Origin: CAG-873 sp910578365 | GTDB lineage: Bacteria; Bacteroidota; Bacteroidia; Bacteroidales; Muribaculaceae | Length of the DNA: 64,000 nucleotides | Direction: 5' to 3' | NCBI GenBank assembly: GCA_951635545.1 | Contig: OX620685.1 | Location: forward strand, 434,001-498,000 | Shown: positions 50,234 through 59,508 of the stretch, one piece after another | How positions within the stretch are numbered: the first letter of the stretch is position 1 | Layout of the letters: each line of letters opens with the position of its first letter | Program-made: the position numbers and the translations under genes | Notes under the pieces: model-generated | What the model was told of the DNA's origin: nothing | The model's input: only the letters and a program-made list of their open reading frames with translations | The model's database searches: none

Positions 50234-51068
50234 AAAGCTGTCTGCTGCTGATTGATATGCCGTCGAGCAGCCCGAAAACATACTCGCGCGATGCGTTTAT
50301 TAGCCGTGTATCATGGGCATCGGAATTAACCAGTATGGTTGCTCCTGAGGCAAGCAGGCGCGGCAGATGGCGCATGCTCGGAAAAAGGCGTCCGTGCCGC
50401 ACATAGCTTTTGGTGTTCACTTCCACTATTAATCCGCTCTCGGATATAGCCTCGAACATGCGGTTAATCCACTCGGCATACCAAGGCTCGTCTTCAATGC
50501 CCGGCTGCCATAGCGAGGCATTATGGGCTACTTTGTCGAAGTGTCCGAGAATATCGAAACCTCCGGCCTCTATCATTTCGAGCGATTGTCGGAAATAGGT
50601 ATCGACAACATAGCGTATGTCGCCGTTGAAATTCCGCTGCATATTGTCGCTGAAACGCTCGAAATTGCCGTCTATGTCTACCAACGTACCGTTCTGTGTG
50701 GGGATGAAATGCACCGAGCCGATACTATAGTCCAGCCCGAGGTCGCGGAAATAGCTGTGCGACGGACCCCACATAGGGCCCAGATAGTCGATTTCCATAC
50801 CGGCATAGAAGTTCACACGGTCGCCGTAGCAGCGGCGCGCCTCGGCCACGTCGGCCAGATATCCGTCGACATCGGCCTGCGACATATTGCAGCTTGATTC
50901 TACCGGTATGGGCGCATGCGGCGAAAAGCCGTAGTACCTGAAACCGGCGGCCGCTGCCGCGGCGGCGAATTCCGCCACCGTGGCCCGGCCGTCGCAGTAT
51001 TGGGTATGTCCATGAAAATTGTACAGCCGGGTATCGGCTGCTATCTGTCTGAAGTCTGGTCGGGACAT
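50220..51068 (-). CDS. PHP-domain phosphatase, histidinol-phosphatase-like
   Basis: The 282-residue protein is of the HisJ/HisK type. PHP metal-binding motifs are visible: NFHGHTQYCDG, FSPHAP, GMEIDYLG, SIGSVHFI, GHFDKVA and VNSDAHDTR. It would hydrolyse histidinol phosphate or another phosphate ester in the cytoplasm; other his genes are not here (hisS is a tRNA synthetase). It shares one base with floA upstream and overlaps the U32 gene downstream. Confidence 0.85.
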   Translation of the reverse strand: MSRPDFRQIAADTRLYNFHGHTQYCDGRATVAEFAAAAAAAGFRYYGFSPHAPIPVESSCNMSQADVDGYLADVAEARRCYGDRVNFYAGMEIDYLGPMWGPSHSYFRDLGLDYSIGSVHFIPTQNGTLVDIDGNFERFSDNMQRNFNGDIRYVVDTYFRQSLEMIEAGGFDILGHFDKVAHNASLWQPGIEDEPWYAEWINRMFEAISESGLIVEVNTKSYVRHGRLFPSMRHLPRLLASGATILVNSDAHDTRLINASREYVFGLLDGISISSRQLYAET

Positions 51069-52051
51069 TATTTTTTAATCTGCGCTGAAGTTTCAGTGGG
51101 GCGGCCAAGCGACTCGCGCATGTTGGTATCGGCCTCCATATTCTTGAGTCTGTAGTAATCCATCACACCCAGATTGCCGTCGGTAAAAGCCTTGGCCATT
51201 GCGCGGGGCAGTTCGGCCTCGGCCTCGATAACCTTGGCACGTGCCTCCTGGGCCTTGGCCTTCATTTCCTGTTCCAGGGCTATTGCCATAGCTCGGCGTT
51301 CTTCAGCCTTGGCCTGTGCTATGTTTTTGTCGGCCTGGGCCTGATCAATCTGCAGAGCGGCGCCTATGTTCTTGCCTATGTCGATATCGGCGATGTCGAT
51401 TGAGAGAATCTCGAAAGCGGTGCCGGAGTCGAGGCCCTTTTTCAGCACCAGACGCGAAATCGAGTCGGGGTTTTCGAGTACCTGCTTGTGCGACTCCGAC
51501 GAGCCTATGCTCGACACGATACCCTCGCCGACACGGGCCAGCACTGTATCTTCGCCGGCGCCGCCCACCAGCTGGTGGATGTTGGCGCGCACTGTCACAC
51601 GGGCCTTGGCTATGAGCTGGATACCATCCTTGGCCACAGCGGTTACCGGCGGGGTGTCTATTACCTTGGGGTTTACACTCATCTGCACGGCCTGGAACAC
51701 ATCGCGGCCTGCGAGGTCGATTGCGGTAGCCATCTTAAGCGACAGCGGTATATTGGCCTTTGAGGCCGACACAAGTGCATGTACCACCTTCTCTACATTG
51801 CCGCCGGCAAGATAATGGGCTTCGAGGTCGTCGCGGGTCACATCGGACAGTCCGGCCTTGTGGGCCTCAATCATGGCGCGAACTATTACCGACGCCGGCA
51901 CCTGGCGGATGCGCATCAGCACCAGCTGCAGCAGCGATATTTTCACGCCACTAACCCGGGCCGAAATCCACAGGAAGAACGGACAATAGTAAAAGAACAC
52001 CAGCAGCACGATTATGGCCGCCACAATGATCAAAATTACGGTTGTTTCCAT
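51068..52051 (-). CDS. floA: Flotillin-like protein FloA
   Basis: The 327-residue protein has one N-terminal membrane segment (VILIIVAAIIVLLVFFYYCPFFLW, written in part) and an SPFH/UPF0365 region (VSGVKISLLQLVLMRIRQVP, ISRLVLKKGLDSGTAFEILS). A long Ala/Glu/Lys/Gln coiled coil follows (QAQADKNIAQAKAEERRAMA). FloA organises membrane microdomains. The NfeD partner usually encoded next to it is not seen; its neighbours are a PD40 protein and the PHP gene. Confidence 0.92.
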   Translation of the reverse strand: METTVILIIVAAIIVLLVFFYYCPFFLWISARVSGVKISLLQLVLMRIRQVPASVIVRAMIEAHKAGLSDVTRDDLEAHYLAGGNVEKVVHALVSASKANIPLSLKMATAIDLAGRDVFQAVQMSVNPKVIDTPPVTAVAKDGIQLIAKARVTVRANIHQLVGGAGEDTVLARVGEGIVSSIGSSESHKQVLENPDSISRLVLKKGLDSGTAFEILSIDIADIDIGKNIGAALQIDQAQADKNIAQAKAEERRAMAIALEQEMKAKAQEARAKVIEAEAELPRAMAKAFTDGNLGVMDYYRLKNMEADTNMRESLGRPTETSAQIKK

Positions 52052-52082
52052 TTATTAATAATATTAGGGTTTAATATTAGGG

Positions 52083-53297
52083 TTATTGCATTCCTGTTTC
52101 ATATTTCACCACCTGATTGCGGGCGCGTTTGAGTTCGGCGCTGAGGGAGCTGCGACGGTGTTCGAGCGAGCGGATTTCGCCGGCAAGGTCGCGGGCACCG
52201 GAGGCATATCTGGCCCGCAGAGCCGACAGACGGTCGTCAATGTCGGCCTGCTCGCGCTGCAAGGCTATGACATTGGTCATGGCATGGCGCGCATCGGAGC
52301 TGCGGAAGTCCGACAGGTTGGTATACAGACGGCCTCCGGCCGACAATGTGAACAGATTGCCCCCACGGGCCTGCTCGCCCTCCGTCTGGCGCGGGCTATG
52401 CACCTTAGCCAGGCGCTCGCTGTAGTCGCGCACCGAGGTCTGTGTGGCCTTGATGTCGGTGAGCAGTGCCAGCGAGGCTATGTCCTCGCGGTCTGCCGGA
52501 TAGTTCACACGCACATCAGAGGGTACAAACACATATATATTCACTTTGCCGTCGGGGGCATTGCGGTCAGTGGCCCACCAGCCCAGACCTGATGCCTCGT
52601 CGATTGCCAGCATATAGTCGTTGTAGGGCGAGTTATAGGGCATGCCCACGTTCTGTGGCACGGTGTACCCGCCTTCGTCGTTGCGGCGTGTCAGAAATAT
52701 ATCGTAGCCGCCTATCGAGCCTTCGCCGTCAGAGGCGTAGTACAGCGATATACCGTCGGCCATCAGAAAGGGGTATGAGGCGTTTTCGCCCTGCCCCAGA
52801 CCGGGGTCGAGCTCGCCTTCGCCCTCAATGGTACCGTCGTCGAGAATCGAGGCGCCCATCAGCCGGCTCACGCCGTCATCGCCTGGGGCGGCCCAGATAA
52901 TCTCACGGCCACACTCGGGAGTAAAGGCTACTTCGGCGTAGTCGCTCTCACGACCGGTGCCGAGGGTCAGCCGGCCGGCCTCCGGCGACAGCCGGTAGTT
53001 GAGGAAAAACGCTTCGGCATCGACGGTAAGCGAGTCGATTACCTCGATTTGCTCTACGCGGTCAAGCATGTTGCGCATAGTAATGATACGCGCGCGCAAG
53101 GCATCGAGGGCCTCGTTCTGCTCATTGGTGAGGCGTGTCTTCTTCGATTTGTTGGCCTTGGTTTCCCAGTTATCGAGCAACTCCGACGCCTCGTCAAGGC
53201 GGTATTGGCCAACCATCCCGGCAGCTTCTTCGAGCGGGCTTGCGGCCAACGCCGGAAGTGCCGCCGCCATTACTATCGTAAGGAGAGTCTTTCGCAT
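52083..53297 (-). CDS. Exported PD40/beta-propeller protein with terminal coiled coil
   Basis: The 404-residue protein has a signal peptide (MRKTLLTIVMAAALPALA). A helical TPR-like section (YRLDEASELLDNWETKANKS) is followed by WD40-like PD40 blades (SYPFLMADGISLYYASDGEG, GGYDIFLTRRNDEGGY) and a C-terminal coiled coil (ADIDDRLSALRARYASGARD). Similar PD40 proteins act as periplasmic scaffolds near the outer membrane. 31 bp upstream of floA; function unknown. Confidence 0.65.
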   Translation of the reverse strand: MRKTLLTIVMAAALPALAASPLEEAAGMVGQYRLDEASELLDNWETKANKSKKTRLTNEQNEALDALRARIITMRNMLDRVEQIEVIDSLTVDAEAFFLNYRLSPEAGRLTLGTGRESDYAEVAFTPECGREIIWAAPGDDGVSRLMGASILDDGTIEGEGELDPGLGQGENASYPFLMADGISLYYASDGEGSIGGYDIFLTRRNDEGGYTVPQNVGMPYNSPYNDYMLAIDEASGLGWWATDRNAPDGKVNIYVFVPSDVRVNYPADREDIASLALLTDIKATQTSVRDYSERLAKVHSPRQTEGEQARGGNLFTLSAGGRLYTNLSDFRSSDARHAMTNVIALQREQADIDDRLSALRARYASGARDLAGEIRSLEHRRSSLSAELKRARNQVVKYETGMQ

Positions 53298-53322
53298 ATA
53301 TCTAAGAGGCTGTTAAAAATTC

Positions 53323-53697
53323 TTATTCGGTTATTTCCACCCTGTTGCCCTCCGGGTCGAGCACCACGCCCATATAGCAGCCGTTGACTGCCACAAAGGG
53401 CTCGCAGGCCACGGTGTTGCCGTCGGTACGCAGCAGCTCTATCAGAAAATCCACGCCCTGGCGTGAGCCTGTGCTCACGGCCAGATGCGCAGTGGTGGGT
53501 TGTGCCGACTGTTTGTCGCTGTGATGCAGAATCTCGAGGGACGAGGCCGACGGGTCGGACGAGCGCAGAAAGTAGCACTGCACGCCGCGGGCGGGGTCGC
53601 TGTAGAGTTCCGACGAACTCATGGCAAAGTAGCGCATGTACCAGTAGCGCAGCCGTTCGATGTCGTTGGCCTCGATGCCTATGTGTGAAAGTCTCAT
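53323..53697 (-). CDS. VOC-superfamily (glyoxalase-like) protein
   Basis: The 124-residue protein is a single VOC unit pair: MRLSHIGIEANDIERLRYWY at the start, SSLEILHH in the middle, TAHLAVSTGS opening the second half, and GVVLDPEGNRVEITE at the end. Candidate metal ligands are His5, the Glu of SLEILHH, the His of TAHLAV and the C-terminal Glu of VEITE. Substrate unknown. Its ATG overlaps the alaS stop by 4 bp. Confidence 0.82.
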   Translation of the reverse strand: MRLSHIGIEANDIERLRYWYMRYFAMSSSELYSDPARGVQCYFLRSSDPSASSLEILHHSDKQSAQPTTAHLAVSTGSRQGVDFLIELLRTDGNTVACEPFVAVNGCYMGVVLDPEGNRVEITE

Positions 53698-56321
53698 GCT
53701 TTGAGTTCGTTGATTATGGTGTTGAAGGCCTCGCCGAGTCCGTCCTTGTCCTTGCCGCCGGCCTGTGCGAAGCCGGGCTGACCGCCGCCACCGCCTTTGA
53801 TGGCCTTGGCTGCCGAACGCACCAGTGCCGAGGCGTTCTTGCCCGAGTTCACTATATCGTCGGTGAGCATTACTGTAAGCAGGGGTTTGCCGGCCTGGTC
53901 AAAGGTAGCGCCCACAAAGGCGGTGGGCTGCTTGGCACGCTTGCGCACTTCGAAGGCTATGTTCTTAACCATCTCGGGCAGGCGCGGACCTTTGAGTTCC
54001 ACCAGGGCTATATCGCCCAGATAAGCAGCCTGCTGCATCAGCTTGTCGGTCATATTGACCACACGCTCGGCAAAGTATTCCTCGGCCTGCTTGCGCAGGG
54101 TGGCGTTCTCCTCTATCGACTTGCGCAGAGCACCCAGCACGTCGGGGGCGTTGTTGAACATGGCGCCAATCTGGTAGAGGGTATCGGAAACACTGTCGAT
54201 AAAGTCCTCGACCTTGCTGCCGGTGATGGCCTCGATGCGCCGTATACCTGCGGCAATTGAGCTTTCGGAGAGTATGCGTATCATGCCTATGTTTCCGGTG
54301 TTGGGCACATGGGTACCGCCGCAGAGTTCCACCGAGTCGCCGTAGCGTATCACACGCACTTCATCGCCGTATTTTTCGCCGAAGAGGGCCATGGCGCCCA
54401 TCTCGCGGGCTTCGGCAATGGGTACACCGCGCCTTTCGTCGCAGGCCATGGCCTGACGCACACGCTTGTTGGCCAAATGCTCAACCTTGCGAATTTCTTC
54501 GGGAGTAAGTTTCTGGAAGTGGCTGAAGTCGAAGCGCAGCACATCGGGCGATACAAAGGAGCCTTTCTGCTCCACGTGTGTACCCAGCACTTCGCGCAGG
54601 GCCTGGTGCAGCAGGTGAGTAGCGCTGTGGTTGCGCGAGGTGGCCATGCGGGCTTCGGTGTCTATTGCCGCGCGGAAGTCGGCTGCGGGGTCAGCCGGCA
54701 GAGTGGTGCTCAGATGCACTCCTACTCCGTTTTCACGCTTGGTGTCGTATATGTCGATGCTCCGGCCGGTGGCTGTGTCGGTAAGGGTGCCGCGGTCGCC
54801 GGTCTGACCGCCCATCTCGGCGTAGAAGGGGGTGCGGTCGAGAATTATCTGATAAAATTCGCGGTTTTTCTGTTTTACCTTGCGGTAGCGGAGTATGCGG
54901 CATTCGGCCTTGGTAAAGTCATAGCCTACAAACTCCTGCTCGCCATCGCGCACAGTGACCCAGTCGGTGGCCTCCACGGCGGCAGCATTGCGGGCACGCG
55001 ACTTCTGCGCTTCCATCTCACGGTCGAAGCCCTCGCGGTCGAGGGTCATGCTGTTCTCGCGCAGAATCAGGTCGGTGAGGTCAAGCGGGAAGCCGTAGGT
55101 ATCGTAGAGTGTAAAGGCCTGCTTGCCGCTGATGCTGTCGCTGCCGGCCTTGCGTGCCTGGGCCATTGCGTCGTCGAGCAGGCGGATACCGTTCTCGAGC
55201 GTGCGCAGGAACGAGTCTTCCTCTTCCTTGATTACCCGCATGATGAGTTCTCGCTGGCTGGGCAGTTCGGGATAAGCCTCGCCCATCGAGTCGATGAGAG
55301 TGTCGACCAGGCGATACATGAATGCGTTTTTCTGCCCCAGGAAGGTGTAGGCATAGCGCACTGCGCGGCGCAGTATACGGCGTATCACATAGCCTGCCTT
55401 GGCGTTGCCTGGCAGCTGACTGTCGGCAATGGAGAATGCGATTGTACGCACATGGTCGGCCACCACACGCATGGCCACGTCGGCCTTGTGGTCCTTGCCG
55501 TATTCCATGCCCGAGAGATCGGCGATTTTGCCAATCAGCGGGGTGAACACGTCGGTGTCGTAGTTCGAAGTCTTGCCCTGCAGGGCCATGCACAGACGTT
55601 CGAAGCCCATGCCGGTGTCGATTACCTTGGCGGGCAGGGGCTCCAGCGAGCCGTCGGCCTTGCGGTTGTACTGCATGAACACCAGGTTCCAGATTTCGAT
55701 TACCTGAGGATGGTCTTTGTTTACCATTTCGGCTCCGGGTATGAGGTTGCGCTCGGCCTGCGGACGCAAGTCGATATGGATTTCGGAGCAGGGGCCACAT
55801 GGACCGGTGTCGCCCATCTCCCAGAAGTTGTCGTGCTTGTTGCCGTTGATTATGTGATCGGCAGGCAGATGGCGCTCCCATATAGCGGCAGCCTCGTCGT
55901 CGCGGCTCAGACCTTCATCGGGCGCGCCTTCGAACACTGTGGCGTACAGGCGCTCGGGGTCGAGCTTGAGCACGTCAACCAGGTATTCCCATGCCCAGTC
56001 GATGGCTTCTTGCTTGAAGTAGTCGCCGAACGACCAGTTGCCCAGCATTTCGAACATGGTGTGGTGGTATGTATCCATGCCCACTTCCTCGAGGTCGTTA
56101 TGCTTGCCCGACACTCGCAGGCACTTCTGCGAATCGGCTACGCGGGGGTACTTGGCCGCCTTATTGCCCAGAATAATATCCTTGAACTGGTTCATACCGG
56201 CGTTGGTGAACATAAGTGTGGGGTCGTCTTTGATGACCATAGGAGCGGAAGGCACAATGTGGTGTCCCTTTCCGGCAAAGAAAGTTTTAAACGATTCTCT
56301 GATTTCTTTTGCAGTGAGCAT
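53694..56321 (-). CDS. alaS: Alanyl-tRNA synthetase
   Basis: The 875-residue class II synthetase has the catalytic core with MFTNAGMNQFKDIILG, YHHTMFEMLGNWSFGDYFK and GMGFERLCMALQ. The editing domain has zinc-site pieces NHSATHLLHQALREV and VELCGGTHVPNTG. The C-Ala domain ends in GGGGGQPGFAQAGG. Full length. A minus-strand -7 box is at 56375-56382. Confidence 0.96.
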   Translation of the reverse strand: MLTAKEIRESFKTFFAGKGHHIVPSAPMVIKDDPTLMFTNAGMNQFKDIILGNKAAKYPRVADSQKCLRVSGKHNDLEEVGMDTYHHTMFEMLGNWSFGDYFKQEAIDWAWEYLVDVLKLDPERLYATVFEGAPDEGLSRDDEAAAIWERHLPADHIINGNKHDNFWEMGDTGPCGPCSEIHIDLRPQAERNLIPGAEMVNKDHPQVIEIWNLVFMQYNRKADGSLEPLPAKVIDTGMGFERLCMALQGKTSNYDTDVFTPLIGKIADLSGMEYGKDHKADVAMRVVADHVRTIAFSIADSQLPGNAKAGYVIRRILRRAVRYAYTFLGQKNAFMYRLVDTLIDSMGEAYPELPSQRELIMRVIKEEEDSFLRTLENGIRLLDDAMAQARKAGSDSISGKQAFTLYDTYGFPLDLTDLILRENSMTLDREGFDREMEAQKSRARNAAAVEATDWVTVRDGEQEFVGYDFTKAECRILRYRKVKQKNREFYQIILDRTPFYAEMGGQTGDRGTLTDTATGRSIDIYDTKRENGVGVHLSTTLPADPAADFRAAIDTEARMATSRNHSATHLLHQALREVLGTHVEQKGSFVSPDVLRFDFSHFQKLTPEEIRKVEHLANKRVRQAMACDERRGVPIAEAREMGAMALFGEKYGDEVRVIRYGDSVELCGGTHVPNTGNIGMIRILSESSIAAGIRRIEAITGSKVEDFIDSVSDTLYQIGAMFNNAPDVLGALRKSIEENATLRKQAEEYFAERVVNMTDKLMQQAAYLGDIALVELKGPRLPEMVKNIAFEVRKRAKQPTAFVGATFDQAGKPLLTVMLTDDIVNSGKNASALVRSAAKAIKGGGGGQPGFAQAGGKDKDGLGEAFNTIINELKA

Positions 56322-56374
56322 ATTTTTGAAAATTTATCTTCATCTATTTAAATGCGCATGCGCGCAATTACATG

Positions 56375-56382
56375 CAAAGTTA
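56375..56382 (-). promoter_or_regulatory. -7 box for alaS
   Basis: On the minus strand it reads TAACTTTG, about 54 bp before the alaS ATG. A second box on the other strand (56519-56526) serves the divergent gene. Confidence 0.6.
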
Positions 56383-56518
56383 CAAAGTTTTTTGCGTATA
56401 TGCAAATTTTACTTACACGCCGAGTCCGCGCCTCAGTCATGCACAGCCACGAAATGCCACGTCAAAGATTTTTTTTGAAAAAATCTTCATAAAATTTGTG
56501 TATTCAAAATAATCGTTT

Positions 56519-56526
56519 TAACTTTG
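56519..56526 (+). promoter_or_regulatory. -7 box for the secreted protein at 56600
   Basis: TAACTTTG with TTTG about 20 bp upstream (56495-56498); leader of about 70 nt. Confidence 0.6.
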
Positions 56527-56599
56527 CCAAGTGCATAGCCATTGCAGGCCGTGCACAGTGAAATGAACTTTAAAATCAAACAATAATTATCATTTCCTT

Positions 56600-57871
56600 A
56601 TGAAAAAAGTTTACTCCGCATTGTTCGCCGCAGGCTTCAGCGCTTTCGCCTGCTCGGCTGCAAACCCCACTCCGGCATCTCCCGTACTGCCTCAGTTCAG
56701 CCTCGAGACTCTGAGCGCCGGAATCGGCAGCAACGTAACCGTAGCCAACAACTCTGCCAACGGCATGATGAAGGCTGCCGCAAACAACAATGCCCCCGCC
56801 ACCCTCACAGGCCTCGACCTCTGCTTCAACTGGACCTACATTGCCCAGGATGGCCAGATGCCCATGTCGCAATCCCTTACACTCAGCCTTACCAAAACCG
56901 AAGACGGTGTACAGTCCTATTCCGCCACCGGCTTCCTCGCAGGCATGATGGTTGAGGAAGTAAAACTCCACCCCATGGAACTGCTGTACGAACCTGCTAC
57001 CGGTACCCTCGTGATTCCCGCTGCCCAGACTATCGCAGAGTTTAAGGGCGACAAATTTACCATATGGAACTATCGCAAAGATGACGATCGACTGTATTCC
57101 GGAATAAACTTCTTCTTCGAATACAACAACGGTACATTCGAGTGGAAAAACCCCATAGACGTGACAAACGATGCCGGCCAGCTTGAACCATTTACCACAA
57201 AGAGCCTCGTAGTCGGAGCCCTCAAAAGCGATGGAGTTTCAGCTATGGTTCAGGCAACCAATCTTGAGTTCCGCGTTGCTCAGGGCCGTATGTCCTACAC
57301 CGGCGACCTTATCGACAAAAACACCGGCTCGACTATACCTACCAATGTTGAAGGCCCCCTGTTTACTTCGGTCGAAAATGGTCAGCTCATAGTAGAAAAC
57401 TTCGGCTCGCCAAACTTCGAGTGGCTTGTTCCTTTCACCGTCAACACTGCCAACCAGACTATAACCTGCGAAAACGTACAACTTTTCTCCGAAGGCGGTG
57501 TTCCCTACTACCTGTCGTCAGCCAAGGAACTCTTCAATGAATATGAAGACGAAGGCACCTACAAAGTTGTGGCTCCCTACACCGTAGCCGACGGCAAGAC
57601 AACCGTGAATGTCGGTGAGTGGAACGCATTCGCATACGACGCCGCCACTAAGGAAGACGTAAACGCCTATGTAAAATTCTACAACACCAAGATGGTATTA
57701 AACTTCGACCTCAACGCTATGTTTGCCTCAGTAGGCAACATCGCAGTTGACGAAGCCGATGCCAACGCTCCCGTAGAATACTACAACCTTCAGGGCGTAC
57801 GCGTTATGAACCCCGAAAACGGCCTCTACATTCGTCGTCAGGGCAAGAACGTTACCAAGGTTATCCTCTGA
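56600..57871 (+). CDS. Secreted protein with conserved C-terminal YNLQG tail
   Basis: The 423-residue protein has a signal peptide (MKKVYSALFAAGFSAFACSA) and a beta-rich body with repeated short strands. The C-terminal end has VEYYNLQGVRVMNPENGLYI and then RRQGKNVTKVIL. That tail recurs in Bacteroidales secreted proteins and resembles a truncated C-terminal sorting or anchoring domain. No catalytic motif is visible. Monocistronic, with its own promoter and a strong terminator. Confidence 0.68.
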   Translation: MKKVYSALFAAGFSAFACSAANPTPASPVLPQFSLETLSAGIGSNVTVANNSANGMMKAAANNNAPATLTGLDLCFNWTYIAQDGQMPMSQSLTLSLTKTEDGVQSYSATGFLAGMMVEEVKLHPMELLYEPATGTLVIPAAQTIAEFKGDKFTIWNYRKDDDRLYSGINFFFEYNNGTFEWKNPIDVTNDAGQLEPFTTKSLVVGALKSDGVSAMVQATNLEFRVAQGRMSYTGDLIDKNTGSTIPTNVEGPLFTSVENGQLIVENFGSPNFEWLVPFTVNTANQTITCENVQLFSEGGVPYYLSSAKELFNEYEDEGTYKVVAPYTVADGKTTVNVGEWNAFAYDAATKEDVNAYVKFYNTKMVLNFDLNAMFASVGNIAVDEADANAPVEYYNLQGVRVMNPENGLYIRRQGKNVTKVIL

Positions 57872-57896
57872 TAACAATCCGGTAATCAGATACACC

Positions 57897-57929
57897 AAAA
57901 AGGCCGCACCAAGTTGGTGCGGCCTTTTT
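57897..57929 (+). terminator. Rho-independent terminator
   Basis: AAAAAGGCCGCACC-aagtt-GGTGCGGCCTTTTT, a 14-bp perfect stem, 25 bp after the secreted-protein stop. The -33 element of the next gene follows within 5 bp. Confidence 0.9.
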
Positions 57930-57956
57930 GTGTTTTGCCAAATGACGATTTTTTAT

Positions 57957-57964
57957 TAACTTTG
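57957..57964 (+). promoter_or_regulatory. -7 box ending 4 nt before the M23 peptidase start
   Basis: TAACTTTG with TTTG at 57934-57937 (19-bp spacing), a near-ideal Bacteroidetes promoter. It ends 4 nt before the ATG at 57969, predicting a leaderless transcript. Confidence 0.7.
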
Positions 57965-57968
57965 CACC

Positions 57969-58940
57969 ATGTCACGCAAAACATTCTACCGATACAACCC
58001 GGCCACCGACGGATACGAACGTGTTTACCCGTCAGCCCGACAACGGCTCTGGAGCGTGCTGCGGCAGACAGTGATAGGCGTTGCAGCAGGTATTGGCGTG
58101 GCATTGGCGGCATATTATATCATAGATTTTCCGCGCGAAAAAAAACTGCGCGACGAAAATCAGCGTCTGCGGGCAAGCGTAGAACTGCTCGACCGTCGCA
58201 GCGACCGCGCCATTGATGTGATGGAAGACATAATGGCACGCGACAATAACTTTTACCGAGTGATGCTTCAGGCCGACCCGTTGCCCCCGGGCCGACGTCT
58301 GGCAGGCCTCGAACGACAGCGCCTGTACGAAGAATACGACACCATGCCCGACTACAGCCTGGTCGGGGCCGTGACCGATAAGCTCGACCTGCTCGACCAC
58401 ATGATTTACGCACAAAGCAACTCGTTCGACGAACTGCGGCAACAGGCTGCAAGCCTGAAAGACCGTGCCGAACACGTGCCGGCCATACCGCCTGTATCGG
58501 CAAAACACCTCAAGCAGATGGCCTCGGGCTACGGTTACAGGCGCGACCCTGTGTACGGAACTTCGCGCTTCCACGAGGGTATGGACTTCGCGGCCGACAT
58601 CGGCACCCCGGTGTACGCCACAGCCGACGGTGTGGTGGACTGGGCCGACTGGAAAAGCGCCTACGGAAATCTCATAGAGCTGCGCCACGGTTATAACTAC
58701 ACAACACGCTATGCACATCTGTCGAAAATCTTGGTAAAAAAAGGCCAGATGGTTAAACGCGGCGACCAGATAGGTCTGGTTGGAAACACCGGCAAAAGTA
58801 CCGGACCACACCTGCACTACGAGGTTCGCCTGGCCGGACAGCCCCAGAATCCGGTAAACTATTACTTCTACGACCTCTCGCCGGAGGAATACGACGCCAT
58901 GATACGCCGGGCCGAAAACGCAGGACATGTGATGGATTAG
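57969..58940 (+). CDS. M23-family (LytM) peptidoglycan endopeptidase
   Basis: The 323-residue inner-membrane-anchored protein has a short cytoplasmic N-terminus, one membrane segment (VIGVAAGIGVALAAYYII), a coiled coil (REKKLRDENQRLRASVELLD) and a C-terminal M23 domain. Zinc ligands are seen in FHEGMDFAAD and GPHLHYEVRL. All are intact, so it can be an active endopeptidase in cell-wall growth. The MerR gene follows 15 bp later. Confidence 0.9.
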   Translation: MSRKTFYRYNPATDGYERVYPSARQRLWSVLRQTVIGVAAGIGVALAAYYIIDFPREKKLRDENQRLRASVELLDRRSDRAIDVMEDIMARDNNFYRVMLQADPLPPGRRLAGLERQRLYEEYDTMPDYSLVGAVTDKLDLLDHMIYAQSNSFDELRQQAASLKDRAEHVPAIPPVSAKHLKQMASGYGYRRDPVYGTSRFHEGMDFAADIGTPVYATADGVVDWADWKSAYGNLIELRHGYNYTTRYAHLSKILVKKGQMVKRGDQIGLVGNTGKSTGPHLHYEVRLAGQPQNPVNYYFYDLSPEEYDAMIRRAENAGHVMD

Positions 58941-58955
58941 CCTCACAACCGCTTT

Positions 58956-59282
58956 ATGGACGAACTGAACAAAAAATACTATAAAATCGGCGAGGTGGCC
59001 CGGATACTCGAACTGCCTCAAAGCACCCTGCGATTCTGGGAAAGCAAATTCAGCATCATAAGGCCGCGGCGCAACGACCGCGGCACACGCTTCTACACTC
59101 CCGGCGATATGGAGCGCCTGCGAATGGTAAAATATCTCGTACACGAAAAGGGGCTGAAAATCGAAGCCGCCGTCGAGCAGGTTAACCGCAACCGCAGCAA
59201 CGTAAGCCGCCGATTCGAGGTTATTGAACGCCTCAGAACCATACGCGCCACGCTCACCGATATTCTCGACGCGCTCCGATAA
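58956..59282 (+). CDS. MerR-family transcriptional regulator
   Basis: The 108-residue protein is almost only a MerR winged helix: YKIGEVARILELPQSTLRFW, RPRRNDRGTRFYTPGDMERL and VKYLVHEKGLKIEAAVEQV. There is no Cys-rich metal-binding end, so it resembles the small MerR proteins conserved next to M23 genes in Bacteroidetes. Ligand unknown. Likely co-transcribed with the peptidase. Confidence 0.88.
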   Translation: MDELNKKYYKIGEVARILELPQSTLRFWESKFSIIRPRRNDRGTRFYTPGDMERLRMVKYLVHEKGLKIEAAVEQVNRNRSNVSRRFEVIERLRTIRATLTDILDALR

Positions 59283-59447
59283 TGCGGTAGATTGGGCAAC
59301 GGGGCTTAAAGTTTGTATGGGGCTTAAAGTTTGTATAATGTTGCCCTCGCCGGGGCGTTTCTTTTGATAAATTGCTAAAAGGTACACCACCGATTTTTTA
59401 CATTTGCTTTTAAACAGCCTCTAATTGCAAATACCGATAAAAAACAC

Positions 59448-59455
59448 TAACTTTG
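59448..59455 (+). promoter_or_regulatory. -7 box for hisS
   Basis: TAACTTTG with TTG 20 bp upstream; leader about 50 nt. Confidence 0.6.
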
Positions 59456-59508
59456 CAGCCGGAAAGGCCAATACCGTTCCGGCTGTAAATTCATACACCT
59501 ACCACACA

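Noticed and set aside
54309..56351. A 680-residue plus-strand open frame across alaS
   Set aside because: It is the antisense shadow of alaS: low-complexity His/Gly/Val composition, no promoter and no domain, while the minus strand encodes a textbook synthetase.
58032..59390. A 452-residue minus-strand frame across the M23 and MerR genes
   Set aside because: Antisense shadow; both plus-strand genes are well supported by motifs.
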